From NCBI RefSeq assembly GCF_000005505.3, contig NC_016131.3:32665001-32729000 (forward strand): DNA of 64,000 nucleotides. Reading direction: 5' to 3'. Numbering within the stretch: position 1 is the stretch's first letter; every line of letters begins with the position of its first letter. The notes under the pieces were generated by a model that saw nothing but the letters and a program-made list of their open reading frames with translations, had not been told where the DNA came from and did no database searches. Below, piece by piece: positions 12,905-23,619 of the stretch. Position numbers and translations under genes: made by a program. Origin of the DNA: Brachypodium distachyon. Its lineage: Eukaryota; Streptophyta; Magnoliopsida; Poales; Poaceae.

Positions 12905-13672
12905 GTGATGGATCGATCAGACACGGCACCGCGATGTCTATCGCCGCCGGGCTTCATCACCCCCTCCTCCCCGGCCACCACCATCGTGCGCCGCCTAGCA
13001 CGGCTCGCCTCCGCTGACCACCGCTTGCCAAGGCCTACCGTCCCTGTCGCACCGCTCCTCGCTACAGGACTCTCCGCCGCCGACGTACGTAGGACGGGCT
13101 TGTCCCTCGCTGCCACAGGGCTCCCTGTGGCTGCCGTAGGAAGGGCTGGTCCCTCGCCGATCCTCGTCGCCGCAGGGCTCTTTGTGGCCGCCGTAGGACG
13201 CCCGTCGCTGCCTCCTGCACCTCGCCATGGCCACCGCGGCACATCTCGCCGACGAACCGCGCTAGTGGAGGCGCAAGGTGTGTTCCTCATGGTTCCACGG
13301 ATCTCGTTCTTCACCGCCCTCCAGCACTCTCCCATGCCATCCCCGACGAGCCTCACGCTTCAGGTTATTTTGGAGACTATTGGTTGCACACGATGTGTGT
13401 TCGTGAAATTGCCTAGCCGTAATTTTTGCTGCAAATTTCTGGAGCATTGTGGCTGCGCTCACCACATATTTGTTCAAAGCCTTCTGCTCCCTTCGTGCAC
13501 TAGTACTGGCAGCACGATGAACTCAGGCAGTCAGCCTATATGTTATGCAAAAGTAGTGGATAGTACAGCCCACAAGGTGTTTGAGAAAATGCCTCGTATC
13601 AATTTCGTCACCCTTTTGTTGCTCCATATCCGTTGGCCTGTACTATATGTACTCATGCTCTGCTTGTTCTAG
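12905..13672 (+). other. Open frame of doubtful coding status (255 codons)
   Basis: An ATG-started frame rich in Ala, Arg, Pro and Ser with repeated AAVGR-type segments in its first half. No domain is recognised in the first half. Near its end it reads AHKVFEKMPRINFVT, resembling one degenerate pentatricopeptide motif, and an earlier segment near 13395 looks like a decayed copy. GC-rich composition alone could keep this frame open. I would not call it a gene without transcript support. Confidence 0.2.
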
Positions 13673-14375
13673 CCCAGAAAGTACTATTATACGTATGCAA
13701 TCTGCTACTGCGTTTGTTATTAGATCTGCAAGGGACAAAGCCTTCTTATTTCCCGTGAAGGTAAAAATCATCATTAAAATTGATACAATGTGATAGCTGA
13801 TAACAACAACCTTTTTGCTTATAACAAATGTTTATATGATCTGGTTTTTTTTACTGTTGGTTACCCGAAGAGTGGAGTTACTTTTGGTTATTTTTCAGGG
13901 ATAAGGGGGTCATTAATTACGAAACCACTTTATACCCAATTTGTTCCACACTAATCATGTAACTGTGAATATGAGTTTTGGTTGAACCTAACCTTGCTCA
14001 AATCAACTTTATCATACCAATGGTATAAAAGAGTCATCATTTTTTAGCACAACTATACCATATACTATGTTTTAACTTGCCCCTTTTGTGATTCTGATTT
14101 CAGCAAGCAATGTGGTTGGTGTTGGCCTTTGAAAAGCTGGTGATTGAGGAGCTGCATAACCTGCATTAGTGTAAGTTGTTGCTCTTGTGTGCACTTACAA
14201 ATAAACCTCCAAACTCTACGACGAAACACAAAATGTGCAGGCAAGCGCACCATGCATTCTCTTGAGACATGTTTACTGTGTGTTTTTAGCTCCAACAATT
14301 GGTTTTAAAATCCTGAGTCTAATACGAAAATTATGAGTGGGTTATCTCAGATCCTCCTGATATACAGAAAAAAGC

Positions 14376-14491
14376 TACTCCCTCCGTCCATATTAAGTGC
14401 TGAAATATTACATATATCTAGACGTATTTTAGTATATATGTACGTCCATTTTAGACAAATTTGAGTCACTTAACATGGGACGGAGGGAGTA
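14376..14491. mobile_element. Stowaway MITE
   Basis: TA, CTCCCTCCGTCCATATTAAG ... GGGACGGAGGGAG, TA. Full-length (112 bp) hairpin-forming element of the Tc1/mariner-derived Stowaway superfamily. Confidence 0.95.
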
Positions 14492-14929
14492 TGTGTTTAT
14501 TACTTTAGTATCTCAGAATTTGCATTGGAATCTTTATTTAAATGTCCAATTGCATACTTATGAACCCAAACGCACAACATGCATGTGGTCTTTATTTAAA
14601 TCTTTAGGAGTCTGCTAACTACCGAGGGGAGGTGGCTGCAGAAATTGGAAATTCACAACCTGGGATGGCCACCGATGGCTCACAGTCACAAACAACTCTT
14701 GAGAAGACTAGAAAGCAGAAGAGAGTTTCCAATGCTACCCTGAGTGAAACCATCAAACCACAATGTCGTTTTAGAGTGAATGTTCCTCTCAGAATGTGAA
14801 TACCTGTCTTGATGGAGTGTATGAATCGGCTATTAGGTACATTACTTGTTGGACTGGATGCTTTTCGTCAATTGAATTATAGCGAAATTGGTACTACTGA
14901 ATCAATTGCTGAATATGTGATTGATTGTT

Positions 14930-15275
14930 GCGGCCTTTTCCAAAAGAGCCTCAGTTGGAATTTTGAGGCATTTGGGTATTGTGCATGCAAATTTATTTAG
15001 TGGCATTTCCCAGAAGTGCCTCAAATCTAGCTTTGAGGCAATTTTTATGATGTGCTTGAAAATTTAATTGGCGGCAATTTTCAAAAGTGCATCAAATTTA
15101 AATTAAAGGCTTTCGTTGAATTGCCTTAAATTTTGATATTTTAAGGCACGGTAAACAAAGTGCCTCAGAAGTTCTTTCCCTACACCATTAGTTCTAACAC
15201 TTTTTTATAAGCCTCAAAAAGTTATTTTAAGGCACTTTTGTAAAAATTTAAGGCAATTTACAGTGCCTTTGAATA
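14930..15275. repeat. GTGCCTCAAA / TTTGAGGCA repeat field
   Basis: About 14 short copies of GCCTCAAA-like and inverse TTGAGGCA/AAGGCAC-like motifs spaced 15-30 bp in an AT-rich, non-coding tract. The layout resembles the subterminal repeat arrays of CACTA elements, but no CACTA terminus was found at either end. Confidence 0.55.
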
Positions 15276-15645
15276 TGCTCCGTGACGTAGGGTGCGTACG
15301 TACGAACGGCCAATCGATCTCAGATACGTACTGGTCTAGCCTAAGCTAGCTAGCTAGTCCGGCCGGCCCACATGGAATTCAACCTCGTTGCCGCCCGCGG
15401 CGGGTGACAGCCGCCATCTCCGTTGGCTCTCCGCGTCTCTCGCTTCCCCGGCCGCGCCGCATGCAACACCAACGTGCATGCCGGCCGCAAACCGGCGATG
15501 CATGTGAGAAGCTTGTGTAGCCCATCACTCGCCGCTCCCTATGGCGCCTTCAGTTCCTACCTTAACTAGCTAGCTTTGTCCGCCTAAGCCGTGTCAGGCT
15601 GACCCACGTACGTCATGCCCATGACAGGTTGCCCAAAGACATTTA

Positions 15646-15942
15646 GAGCAAGATTAATATCTATAGCGTGCTGCTGGCTTTGCTGCTGGTTCTAAGCATT
15701 ACCATGTCATCTTTAAATAGTATAATAGTTAGCATGTATAATAAGTTGGTTATAAGAAATACTATTTTATTAATAGCAGGCCCACATTACAGTCTCACAG
15801 AGTGACTAGGAGCACGTGTTGCAGCTGGCTACTAGTTAACAACTCACTTCTCTTCTCTCTCTTCTTCTCTTTTCACCAACTAAGCATCAAAATAATATTT
15901 TAATTCTTGTAGCCAGCTTATAACCCACTATTATTCTTGCTC
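15646..15942. mobile_element. Tourist-like MITE (PIF/Harbinger)
   Basis: 297-bp non-coding element with terminal inverted repeats GAGCAAGATTAAT / ATTATTCTTGCTC, flanked on both sides by TTA, the target duplication typical of PIF/Harbinger insertions. Confidence 0.88.
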
Positions 15943-15945
15943 TTA

Positions 15946-16655
15946 GGGCATTTCCAATGGTCCAGCTAAGCAGGTACTAAACAGGTACTAGTGGGATGCC
16001 ACATCAGTGAAAGATGACGTGGAAGCAAACTTTAGGTGTGAGAAGATGAAACGGTTACTCGCAGAAGAAACGATACAAGCTCGTGTACCAAGATGAAAGT
16101 AACAGCAAAAACGGAGTTGGAGTAGTACTAGTACCTGCAACCGTGCATGCAACCGGAGGCTTGCCTTCCCGCACAGCTACTTCCGAAGTTCTGATAAAAT
16201 TAAAATTTTCTTTCGTGGGCTGCTGCAATCCCATGGCTCCACATGCACTGTCCGCTGGTAGCGTGCTCCTCTTTTCATTGTTCGGAGATGTTTTTTTATG
16301 TGGTTTCTCTATTGAATATACTTGTCTCCTCACCAACTTGGGTGTTAAAAGTTGATCGATTTTGCACTACGGGGTAATATTTGCGTTTGTGCATCTGCTT
16401 CGTTCTTATGACGGTTTAACTAGTTTCTAGAGGAATACATATTTGGGCCACAGTTATAATGCACAGTGGATCAGCCAAAATAATCACACAGTACAATAAT
16501 TAAATAGTAGTAACAAAGAAAAGAAAATCCCGTTGGAGCAATCGTTACTAGTATATTATTTTTTATTTATAGTACCGACGGTAGTATAGGCCTATTGAAG
16601 TTGCCCTTATGTTATGTGCGGTATCGTTGTCAGTGTTCATTGTGTGGCACTGTCG
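15946..16655. other. Intergenic, no supported feature
   Basis: The GGGCATTTCCAATGG sequence at the start resembles a MITE end but no partner end was found. The remainder has only short open frames without domains. Confidence 0.4.
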
Positions 16656-16668
16656 GTCTCGAATGATA

Positions 16669-17765
16669 CTATATATTTTCCACCTGGGGTTTCCCCCCTT
16701 CCATTACTTAAAACGGAAATATACGAGTTCACGGCAGTCTTAGAGAGCAAAGGACGAACTACACCTACTACTTGGGTAGGAAACTCACTGACCAATAACC
16801 TGCAATCAGGTTGTTGACTACGGGACAAAAACCTGCCCCTACATGGATCCTACAAAGTTTTAAACCAACGTTATTACAGCCGCTTAGAAAAGGCAGAAAA
16901 GGTCTAGAACAACAGCCAAAACACACCCAACTAAACAACAGACAACAAACTGGGAAAGAACAACAGTCGTCGAGTAGATCAGTCAGCGTCGATGTGAGGC
17001 ACACTCCAGCCAGAAGCATCAGCCGGTGCCCCCTCCTTCATCTTGCGCATCAGATCTTGAGTATTGCAGACAAGCTTCTTGGTGCCTTCCTTCAACAACT
17101 CCACGTCAGTTTCTTTCTGAAGACCTGCCCAAGACATGAGATATGCACAAGCAGCAAAGACAATTTCAAAAGGAGATTGTAACTTGTAGTTATCAAAGGT
17201 AACTCGGTTATGACACTTCCATGTGGCCCAAGTAACTGTCGCTAGGCCAACAACAAAGAAACGTTCACCTTTAGGCAAAAAAGAATGCATCCAAGTAAAC
17301 AACTGCCAGAGAGAAGAAGGAACCAAGTTTGCACCAAACAAAAAACCCACCACTCTCCAGACAACTCTCTGGACAGAGCAAGTGAAGAAAAGGTGTCTGG
17401 CAGTTTCCAACTGCCCACAGAAAGAGCACTGAGGTGAACCATGCTAATTTTTCCTCAATAAACATTCCTTAGTAAAAATCGCATCGTGATACAACGGCCA
17501 AAGGAAGATTTGAATTTTGAGGGGAATCTTGGACTGCCAAATCCACTTATTATGAGCATCATGGTTATTTCTCTCTAGCCACTGGTACAAGGATTTAACA
17601 GAGAATTTATCAGATTTTTCCAAACCCCACCCCACCGTATCAGCATCCTGACTAACAGGCAGAGAGAAAAGCTTACTAGTGATACCAAACCATTGATCAG
17701 CCAACAGAGGATTGAGCTGTCTGCGAAATGTTACCAACGAGGGATTCTCCTTATACATTTTAAAT
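16669..17765 (-). mobile_element. 5'-truncated LINE fragment
   Basis: Flanked by a perfect 13-bp direct repeat GTCTCGAATGATA at 16656-16668 and 17766-17778, the target-site duplication of a non-LTR retrotransposition. The minus strand encodes the C-terminal part of a plant L1-type reverse-transcriptase protein: KSLYQWLERNN, WIWQSKIPLKIQIFLW, CSFCGQLETARHLFFTC and ATWKCHNRVTFDN, matching the zf-RVT domain. An in-frame TAG at about 17442 interrupts it where a Trp codon is expected. The short AT-rich 3' end has no long poly(A). Confidence 0.9.
16979..17758 (-). pseudogene. LINE ORF2 C-terminus (zf-RVT), stop-interrupted
   Basis: Coding remnant inside the LINE fragment. Two frame-continuous blocks (17758-17444 and 17410-16979) are separated by one premature TAG. 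Residues CSFC...HLFFTC fit the Cys/His pattern of the zf-RVT domain that follows reverse transcriptase in plant LINEs. The catalytic reverse-transcriptase and endonuclease domains are lost by 5' truncation, so it cannot mobilise. Confidence 0.85.
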
Positions 17766-18353
17766 GTCTCGAATGATATATAGGAGTACTACGTAAACGT
17801 ACGTGGTTTGCTGTGTCGCACACGTCGTTTGCATGTGCTGGCACTTCGTTTCCTCTGTCTCTATCTCTATCTCTAGTACTCCTACCGTCCTACGTGATGC
17901 GCCTCCGACAACGTAGCCGATCGATGTGCGAATACTGGTACATATTAATTTGTTGTTGCCTGCCTGACGTACTTATATTGCTACTTCAAAAGAAAAGGCA
18001 TGTGTCAAGATCGGCAGAGGCGAAAAGGGAGCAGTGTGTCAACCAGCATGGAAGCCGGCCTCTTCTATGGCCAAGGTAAATTAAAAACACATGCGTAATA
18101 ACTGTAGTGGTTCGGGAGATCTACAACACAGAATTTGCCCGTGGCATGCTGACTGCTACATGCAGCATCCCGGCTGCGCAGGCGGTGCACGCATCGAGCA
18201 GCTTGACACGAGTTTCGGCCACAGCTTATTTGTCTTTAGTGGCCGTATCGGAATTTGAGGTCCCGGTGCGAAATGAAAAATGTGGTCCCAGAACTAAAAA
18301 AAACGTTGCATAACCAAAGTATTTTCTCAAAGGTTTTTTACAATACTTAGAAC

Positions 18354-18470
18354 TACTCTCTCCGACCCATATTACTTGTCGAAATATTACATGTAGCTAG
18401 ATGTTTTTTAAACATAGATACATTCATATTTAGGCAAATTTAAGACAAGTAATATGGATCCGAGGAAGTA
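18354..18470. mobile_element. Stowaway MITE (diverged)
   Basis: TA, CTCTCTCCGACCCATATTAC ... GTAATATGGATCCGAGGAAG, TA. Ends differ from the common Stowaway sequence at a few bases but the inverted-repeat arms pair well. Confidence 0.88.
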
Positions 18471-18734
18471 TACCCAATATTTATGCTAATATAATGAAGG
18501 TTATGACGAACCAATAAGTTGTCCCTCATATTTTACCGAAAAACATCATCCTTTTAGTATTTTTAAAAATAAAACAAAATCAAATAATCACGACGGATCA
18601 CTACAGCTAGTGGCCAAACATGGTCTGATCTATTGGACGACTACAGGCCGGAGAAGCAGAGAAGCAACTCCTTTGCCCTTTGCCCCTCTTCTCACGGGTC
18701 TTTTTCTTTTTCTGCCTTAAAATTTAATGTCAAT

Positions 18735-19425
18735 TTTTTTAGAGCAACAATCTGGCTTTATTGATTCAAACAACAAAGTACAAATATCGATACACGAACG
18801 AACACAAATAACAAAGATATTCAACAAAACTAAATGCTTCATTGTAGTCTTTTGAAGTAAACTTCTCTTGATCCATCATTCGCATCTTGATACTTCTCCA
18901 CGTATTCGTCGACAAAATTGCAGAATATCATGCTTGCACAAGCTGAACTAACTTCAGAGGTTTTGAAAAGCCGCATGAGCTGCCCACCTCAAACAATGAG
19001 AATCTAAGATCATTGAACGCACCGTGGCGGGGTAATACCCTTTGTGAGACAAGCTGTAAAATTTCTTTTCCGTCGATGAATCCATAAGGAAAAAGACCAG
19101 CAACCCGAAAAGACATGTCGTGAGAACCACTAATTCCATGGCATAGGTTGCAACGCCTACACCAGGACGATGAAGGAGCCAGGACACCAATCTTCTAGAC
19201 GACGGCATCTCCATCGCCAAGACGTCACCGAGAAGCACACAAAAACCTAGCAAAAGAAGGTAGCAAAACTTAATGCCAGACGTTGATCCGTGGTTTCCCT
19301 CGTCTCTTAAGGCCAGTTCGACCGTGAGAGACGAGGGAAACCGCTGGAGATCGAAGTTTCTTCGAAGATGACAGCGGCTAGGGTTTCTCTCGATGACGGG
19401 CGCCGCTACAAATCGATACACAAAT
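18735..19425 (-). mobile_element. Non-coding LINE-derived retroposon
   Basis: On the minus strand it begins with a GC-rich leader containing AAACCCTAGCCGC near 19380 and ends with TCAATAAAGCCAGATTG followed by a short A-run at about 18735, resembling LINE 5' and 3' ends joined with no ORF between. The internal open frames have no recognised domain. A clear target duplication was not found and the 5' end is approximate. Confidence 0.5.
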
Positions 19426-20452
19426 TAAATGCTAATTAAACATAACTAATTAGTACTAGGATTAAATTTTGGAGGCCCCTAATTTTTGGTGGCCCTGAAC
19501 AAGTGCACACCTTGCACCTGCCACTGTATGGCACACTGATACGGAGATAAGTGTGATCGGCCTAGGCCGACTACCCGAGCAAAACTGGGTAACGCACATG
19601 GGCCTCTTAGCACAAGCATAGCTCATACATAAGCTTATTATGGCTCCCTTCTTTTGGGCTTCTAGGACAGCTTCTGAGTTTCAGGCAGCTGAAGCCCAAA
19701 AGAAAGAAATATTTCTCAACAGCTGTTGGAGGAAGCCCACCCTAAATCACATGTAAAAAGGGCTTCCACGAGAAACTAGTCTCGAGCAGGTTTTTGGGCT
19801 TCTCGGCACACACGGTGAACCATATTTACAGCGAAAATGCCATCGCCAAGTTTTTCCCCTCACGAAACGTTTTTCCCAAACGAGCCCTCACGAGCAAATC
19901 ACCGCGCGCAACCCTAGCGGGATTGCCTCCCTGCAGCCGCCACTCATCCCCCACCCTGCCTTCCTCCTCCCCACCGGCGGCCCGCCTCCTCCCCATCCCC
20001 GGCCGGCCTCCTCCCCATCCCCGGCCGGCCCGCCTCCTCCCCATCCCTGGTCGCCCCTCCTCCTCCCCATTCCTGGCCCGCCTCCTCCCCATCCCCCACC
20101 CCGCCTTCCTCCTCCCCATGCCGCACAGGAGCTCCGGCTTCCCCATCTCCTCCGCAGGTCGTCGCCGGTAACAAGGTGAGCAATTTGCAATGAAGTAGCC
20201 ACTATTTCTTGTGTGGTGTTTGCAAATATGTGTGATGTTTGCATGGTGTGGAGTGATGGATTTAGGGGTAAATAGGCACTTTTTCTTGTATGTGTGGTGT
20301 TTGCAAATATGTGTGATGTTTTCATGGTGTGGAGTGATGGATTTAGGGGTAAATAGGCACTTTTTCTTGTATGTGTGATGTTTGCATGCTGTGGGCATTT
20401 TAGGCAGAAAGAAATTACCCATTTTGATGTTCATGTCATGTGTATATCAGAG

Positions 20453-21213
20453 ATGGAAAAAGGGAAACATGGCAAAGCTCAATGGGATGCTGTAGCTCAT
20501 AGGGTTTTCCTTGACGTGTGCATCGAAGAAGTGGAAGCTAATAACCGTCCAACTCAGTGTTTGAATGCCGTTGGGTATGCCAATTTGATATCCAAGTTCA
20601 ATGACCGCACGAAGAGAAACTATGACCGCAAACAAATGAAAAATAGGTGGGAGGCACTAAAAAAGGACTACAACACATGGAAACAATTGACCCAACGTGC
20701 ATCTGGTTTAGGAAGAGATCCCAGCACCCATACCATCGCGGCCAGCGATGACTGGTGGGAAAGTGAAATAAAGGTATTCTCTTTTTCATCTCATTTCCAT
20801 TCCTTGTCATTTTACTTGTATGGTATGTCAAACTGATGTGCTGCTATGATTTACTTGTGTTTTTTCAGAGATGTCCTGATGCAAGCAAGTTTAGAAATGC
20901 TCCACTTCAAGATGAGGAGAAGATGGCCATTATCTTTGATAAGCATTGTGTGACAAATGAGCATGCTAGGGTGCCACCCCGATCAGCTCGTGTTGGACCA
21001 TCTCAAGATGCAAATGTTGAGACGGTCGACGGTGATGAGGAAGATTCAGGTTGTGAGGGGGATGATTACGTCACTCCGGTTAGTGGGAAGGGGAAGGGTA
21101 AGCCGAAGAGAGCATGGCCATACTCACCTAGTCCATACAAAAGGCAATGGTACCATGTACCCGAATTTGAAAATGCTCCTCCTGTTGGGATGCAAGAGAT
21201 GTTCAACCATTGA
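20453..21213 (+). CDS. Myb/SANT-like Harbinger-associated protein
   Basis: Two exons, 20453-20773 and 20869-21213 (GT/AG intron, phase 0), encode 221 residues. Residues 1-107 hold [38 protein letters not shown] and SDDWWES, matching the Myb/SANT-like domain (PF12776 type) of the second protein of PIF/Harbinger transposons. In those elements this protein binds DNA and helps the transposase enter the nucleus and act. The C-terminal half is acidic, then basic ([20 protein letters not shown]). The frame ends at a TGA directly followed, in the same frame, by transposase-derived sequence, so an internal deletion appears to have joined the two genes. Any activity would need a transposase supplied elsewhere. 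Confidence 0.75.
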
Positions 21214-21510
21214 CATTCATCTCTACGCAATGTCATTGAACGAGCATTTGGTGTACTCAAGAGGAAGTGCCCAATTCTACAAGGCATACCAGCCAATCCA
21301 GTGTTGAAGCAGAAGATGATAGTTAGCGCATGCATGTGTTTGCATAACTACATTCGTGACAGCAAGCTGCGTGATGAGCACTTTGATAGATTTGAGAGGG
21401 GGGCCTATGTGCATGAGGATGGGCCGACAGGCGTCGATGCTTTAGTTGGAACCGATGATGGCATCATGAGTGTGATACGGGATGGTATTGCAGCGAGTTT
21501 GGTAGCTTGA
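21214..21510 (+). pseudogene. Harbinger transposase C-terminal remnant
   Basis: In the same frame as the preceding Myb-like gene, beyond its TGA, the peptide reads HSSLRNVIERAFGVLKRKCP, then CMCLHNYIRDSKLRDEHFDR, and stops at 21510. RNVIERxFGVLK and LHNYIR are hallmarks of the DDE_Tnp_4 transposase C-terminus, including the final acidic region. The N-terminal helix-turn-helix and most of the DDE core are missing. Confidence 0.85.
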
Positions 21511-21847
21511 ATGATGCTACTTAAGTACTCCTTTTGTGTAGGATAAGACATTTGAGAACTTTCCTTTTGTTAGACTTGTAATATGCACTACTTTATTATG
21601 TTTAACTTTTATTTTAACTGTCATTTATGTGGTAAAACAGTCTAGTATACCCATATTAACAACCAAACAAGTCACAATTCAGTTTCAGGGGCGACATGGT
21701 CCTTTCACACATACATCAGACAACAAGCTGCATTTTCAGAAGCTGAAAAGAAAGGAACAGGATAGCTTCTCAGAGCTTCATGTGACAGCTGTTTCTCTCA
21801 GAAATTAAGCTGAAGCTGACTTCTGAAGAAGCTCCGGCAGAAATTAG

Positions 21848-22910
21848 GCTCCCTTCTTTTCAGCTTTTGAGCCAGCTTATACGTTTCATGAAACTGAAAA
21901 GAAGGCAAAATTGAGCTTCTGCGTTCTCGGGCTTCTCCGTAAGGCTAGTTTGAGAATTGCCCTCACGGCTTACCGATTTTACGGTGAAATTGCCACCGCC
22001 AAGTTCCCGACGGAAAAACGCCCAGCCCGAGCCCCCGTGCGCAGTCCACGCCTACCCGTCGCCCAACCCTAGCGGGACGGCTTCTCCACTGCCGCCGCCG
22101 CTCCTCCTCCGCCCCACCTCCTCTCCACCGCCGGCCGCCCCGCCTTTGTTCCCACCGCCGGCCGCCCCGCCTTTGTTCCCACCGCCGGCGGTCTTTTCCC
22201 CATCTCCACTGCAACCGGCGCACGCGCTCGTGGGGAACGCAGCCGCCGCCCTCGTCGCCGGCCCCTTCTGCTTCCGGTCGGCGGCTCCTGCTGCTTCCGG
22301 TCGCCGGCGCCCACCTCCTCCATCCCGGCCGACGCCCTCCCATCTTCCCCAGACCCGGCCGGCGCCCACCCTGCTTCGTACCTCCCCGGATCCGCCGGCC
22401 GCTACCTCCCCCACCCCCACATCAGGAGCAAGTCCAGGAGCTCGTCACCGGCCGCTGCTGCCTGCAACACCTCAGGCGCCGCCCCTCCCCTCCCCTTCTG
22501 GCCCCGTTCTTCTCTGCGCCGCCGGCCCTTTCCTCCCTCAACGCTGGTCGAATTGACCTGGATCCGATTTCCCATCCCCAGGCACTGTGAAGTTCGATTT
22601 GGAGTTCAGAATTTTTGTTCTTGTGCAATGTTCAGAATTTCATAGATGGATGTGATATCAATTAATATGATAATATCTAGTTGTTGTGAAACTGAGATTT
22701 TATAGTAAGAACAATGATATTATCAATTAACATGGCACAAATGAAATCAAAGGCATTGCTGACCTTCCCTACACAAACAAGATAACAAGCTGAAACTGTA
22801 GAAGCAGAAAAGAAGGCAACATTCCAGTTTTTGAGAGCTTCCCTGGACAGCAGCTTCTTTGAGAAATTCAGCTCAAGCCGGCTTCCAGAGAAGAGCGGGG
22901 CTTCGACAGG
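21848..22910. mobile_element. Second Harbinger-type element, non-coding derivative
   Basis: Starts GGCTCCCTTCTTTTCAGC after TTA and ends near 22840-22910 with CAGAAAAGAAGGCAAC and AGCTTC-rich sequence. Its leader (ACGGTGAAATTGCCACCGCC, CAACCCTAGCGGGA) matches that of the neighbouring element at 19840-19925, but the Myb-like and transposase parts are absent. The middle is GC-rich and encodes only proline-rich low complexity. Confidence 0.65.
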
Positions 22911-23619
22911 TGGCCAGCTTCTTCATGGGCCATCTGGTGCTCGGCTGTTGAGAAGGCCAGAAAACGATAGAGATGATCGGAGGGAAAACAAAGATTTGCA
23001 TAATAATCTGGGTGTCCGTGTGGTGCTTAGGAGCATTTAGCGCCAATGTGATGTCAGATGCAAAACAATTGTCTCCTTTTCACGATCGGGACTCTGCCGC
23101 GCGACCTACATGACGACTGCATCACAACAGGTGATTCACCCAAGAGTTTCAGACCATGCTCATCATTTACGGACCCTTTGTTTCAATCACAGGATCCCTT
23201 GCTGATCTCTGGAGATTGCATCGACGCGGAAGCTGTCTCTCGGTAGGCAACCGGCATGACACAGTTAAGAATCGGGTCTACAGAGCTCCACTGCATGGTG
23301 TTGCCTGTTCCGTGGGCAGGCCACAGTTGTTCTTGTTCATATTTCTATAAAAAATAAGAATAAAAATAGAACAGCACCACACTCGGCACTCCAGAATATC
23401 AGAAACTGATTTAAACTTCAAATTCTTTGGGTTTTCTTAAGTATACTTGCAAACGAAATCTCAAGAGTCGAACTCATCAGATCAACTACTGCTGAGAGAG
23501 TCATATGGACCACTGGAGAAACCAGCCTACTGAAAGCCTAAAAACAGACATGCAAGTCTCACGAAATACTTTCAAGAGTACTAAACTAGGCACAGACGCA
23601 CAGCCTCCGGTCGATCAGC
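22911..23619. other. Ran 3' flank, no supported feature
   Basis: Includes the presumed 3' UTR of the minus-strand Ran gene near 23360-23619 and otherwise no recognisable gene. Confidence 0.4.

Larger units (their letters stand above)
19642..21845 (+). mobile_element. PIF/Harbinger-type element, internally deleted
   Basis: Begins GGCTCCCTTCTTTTGGGCTTC just after a TTA, with a matching inverse segment near 21740-21760 (GCTGAAAAGAAAGGAAC); repeated AGCTTC/GAAGCT segments extend to about 21845. It holds a GC-rich leader, a Myb/SANT-like gene and the 3' end of a Harbinger transposase gene. Exact termini are uncertain. A shorter related element follows immediately. Confidence 0.7.

Noticed and set aside
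19826..20434. 202-codon minus-strand frame
   Set aside because: It is made of repeats ([14 protein letters not shown] twice; GMGRRRAG units) and lies in the leader of the Harbinger element.
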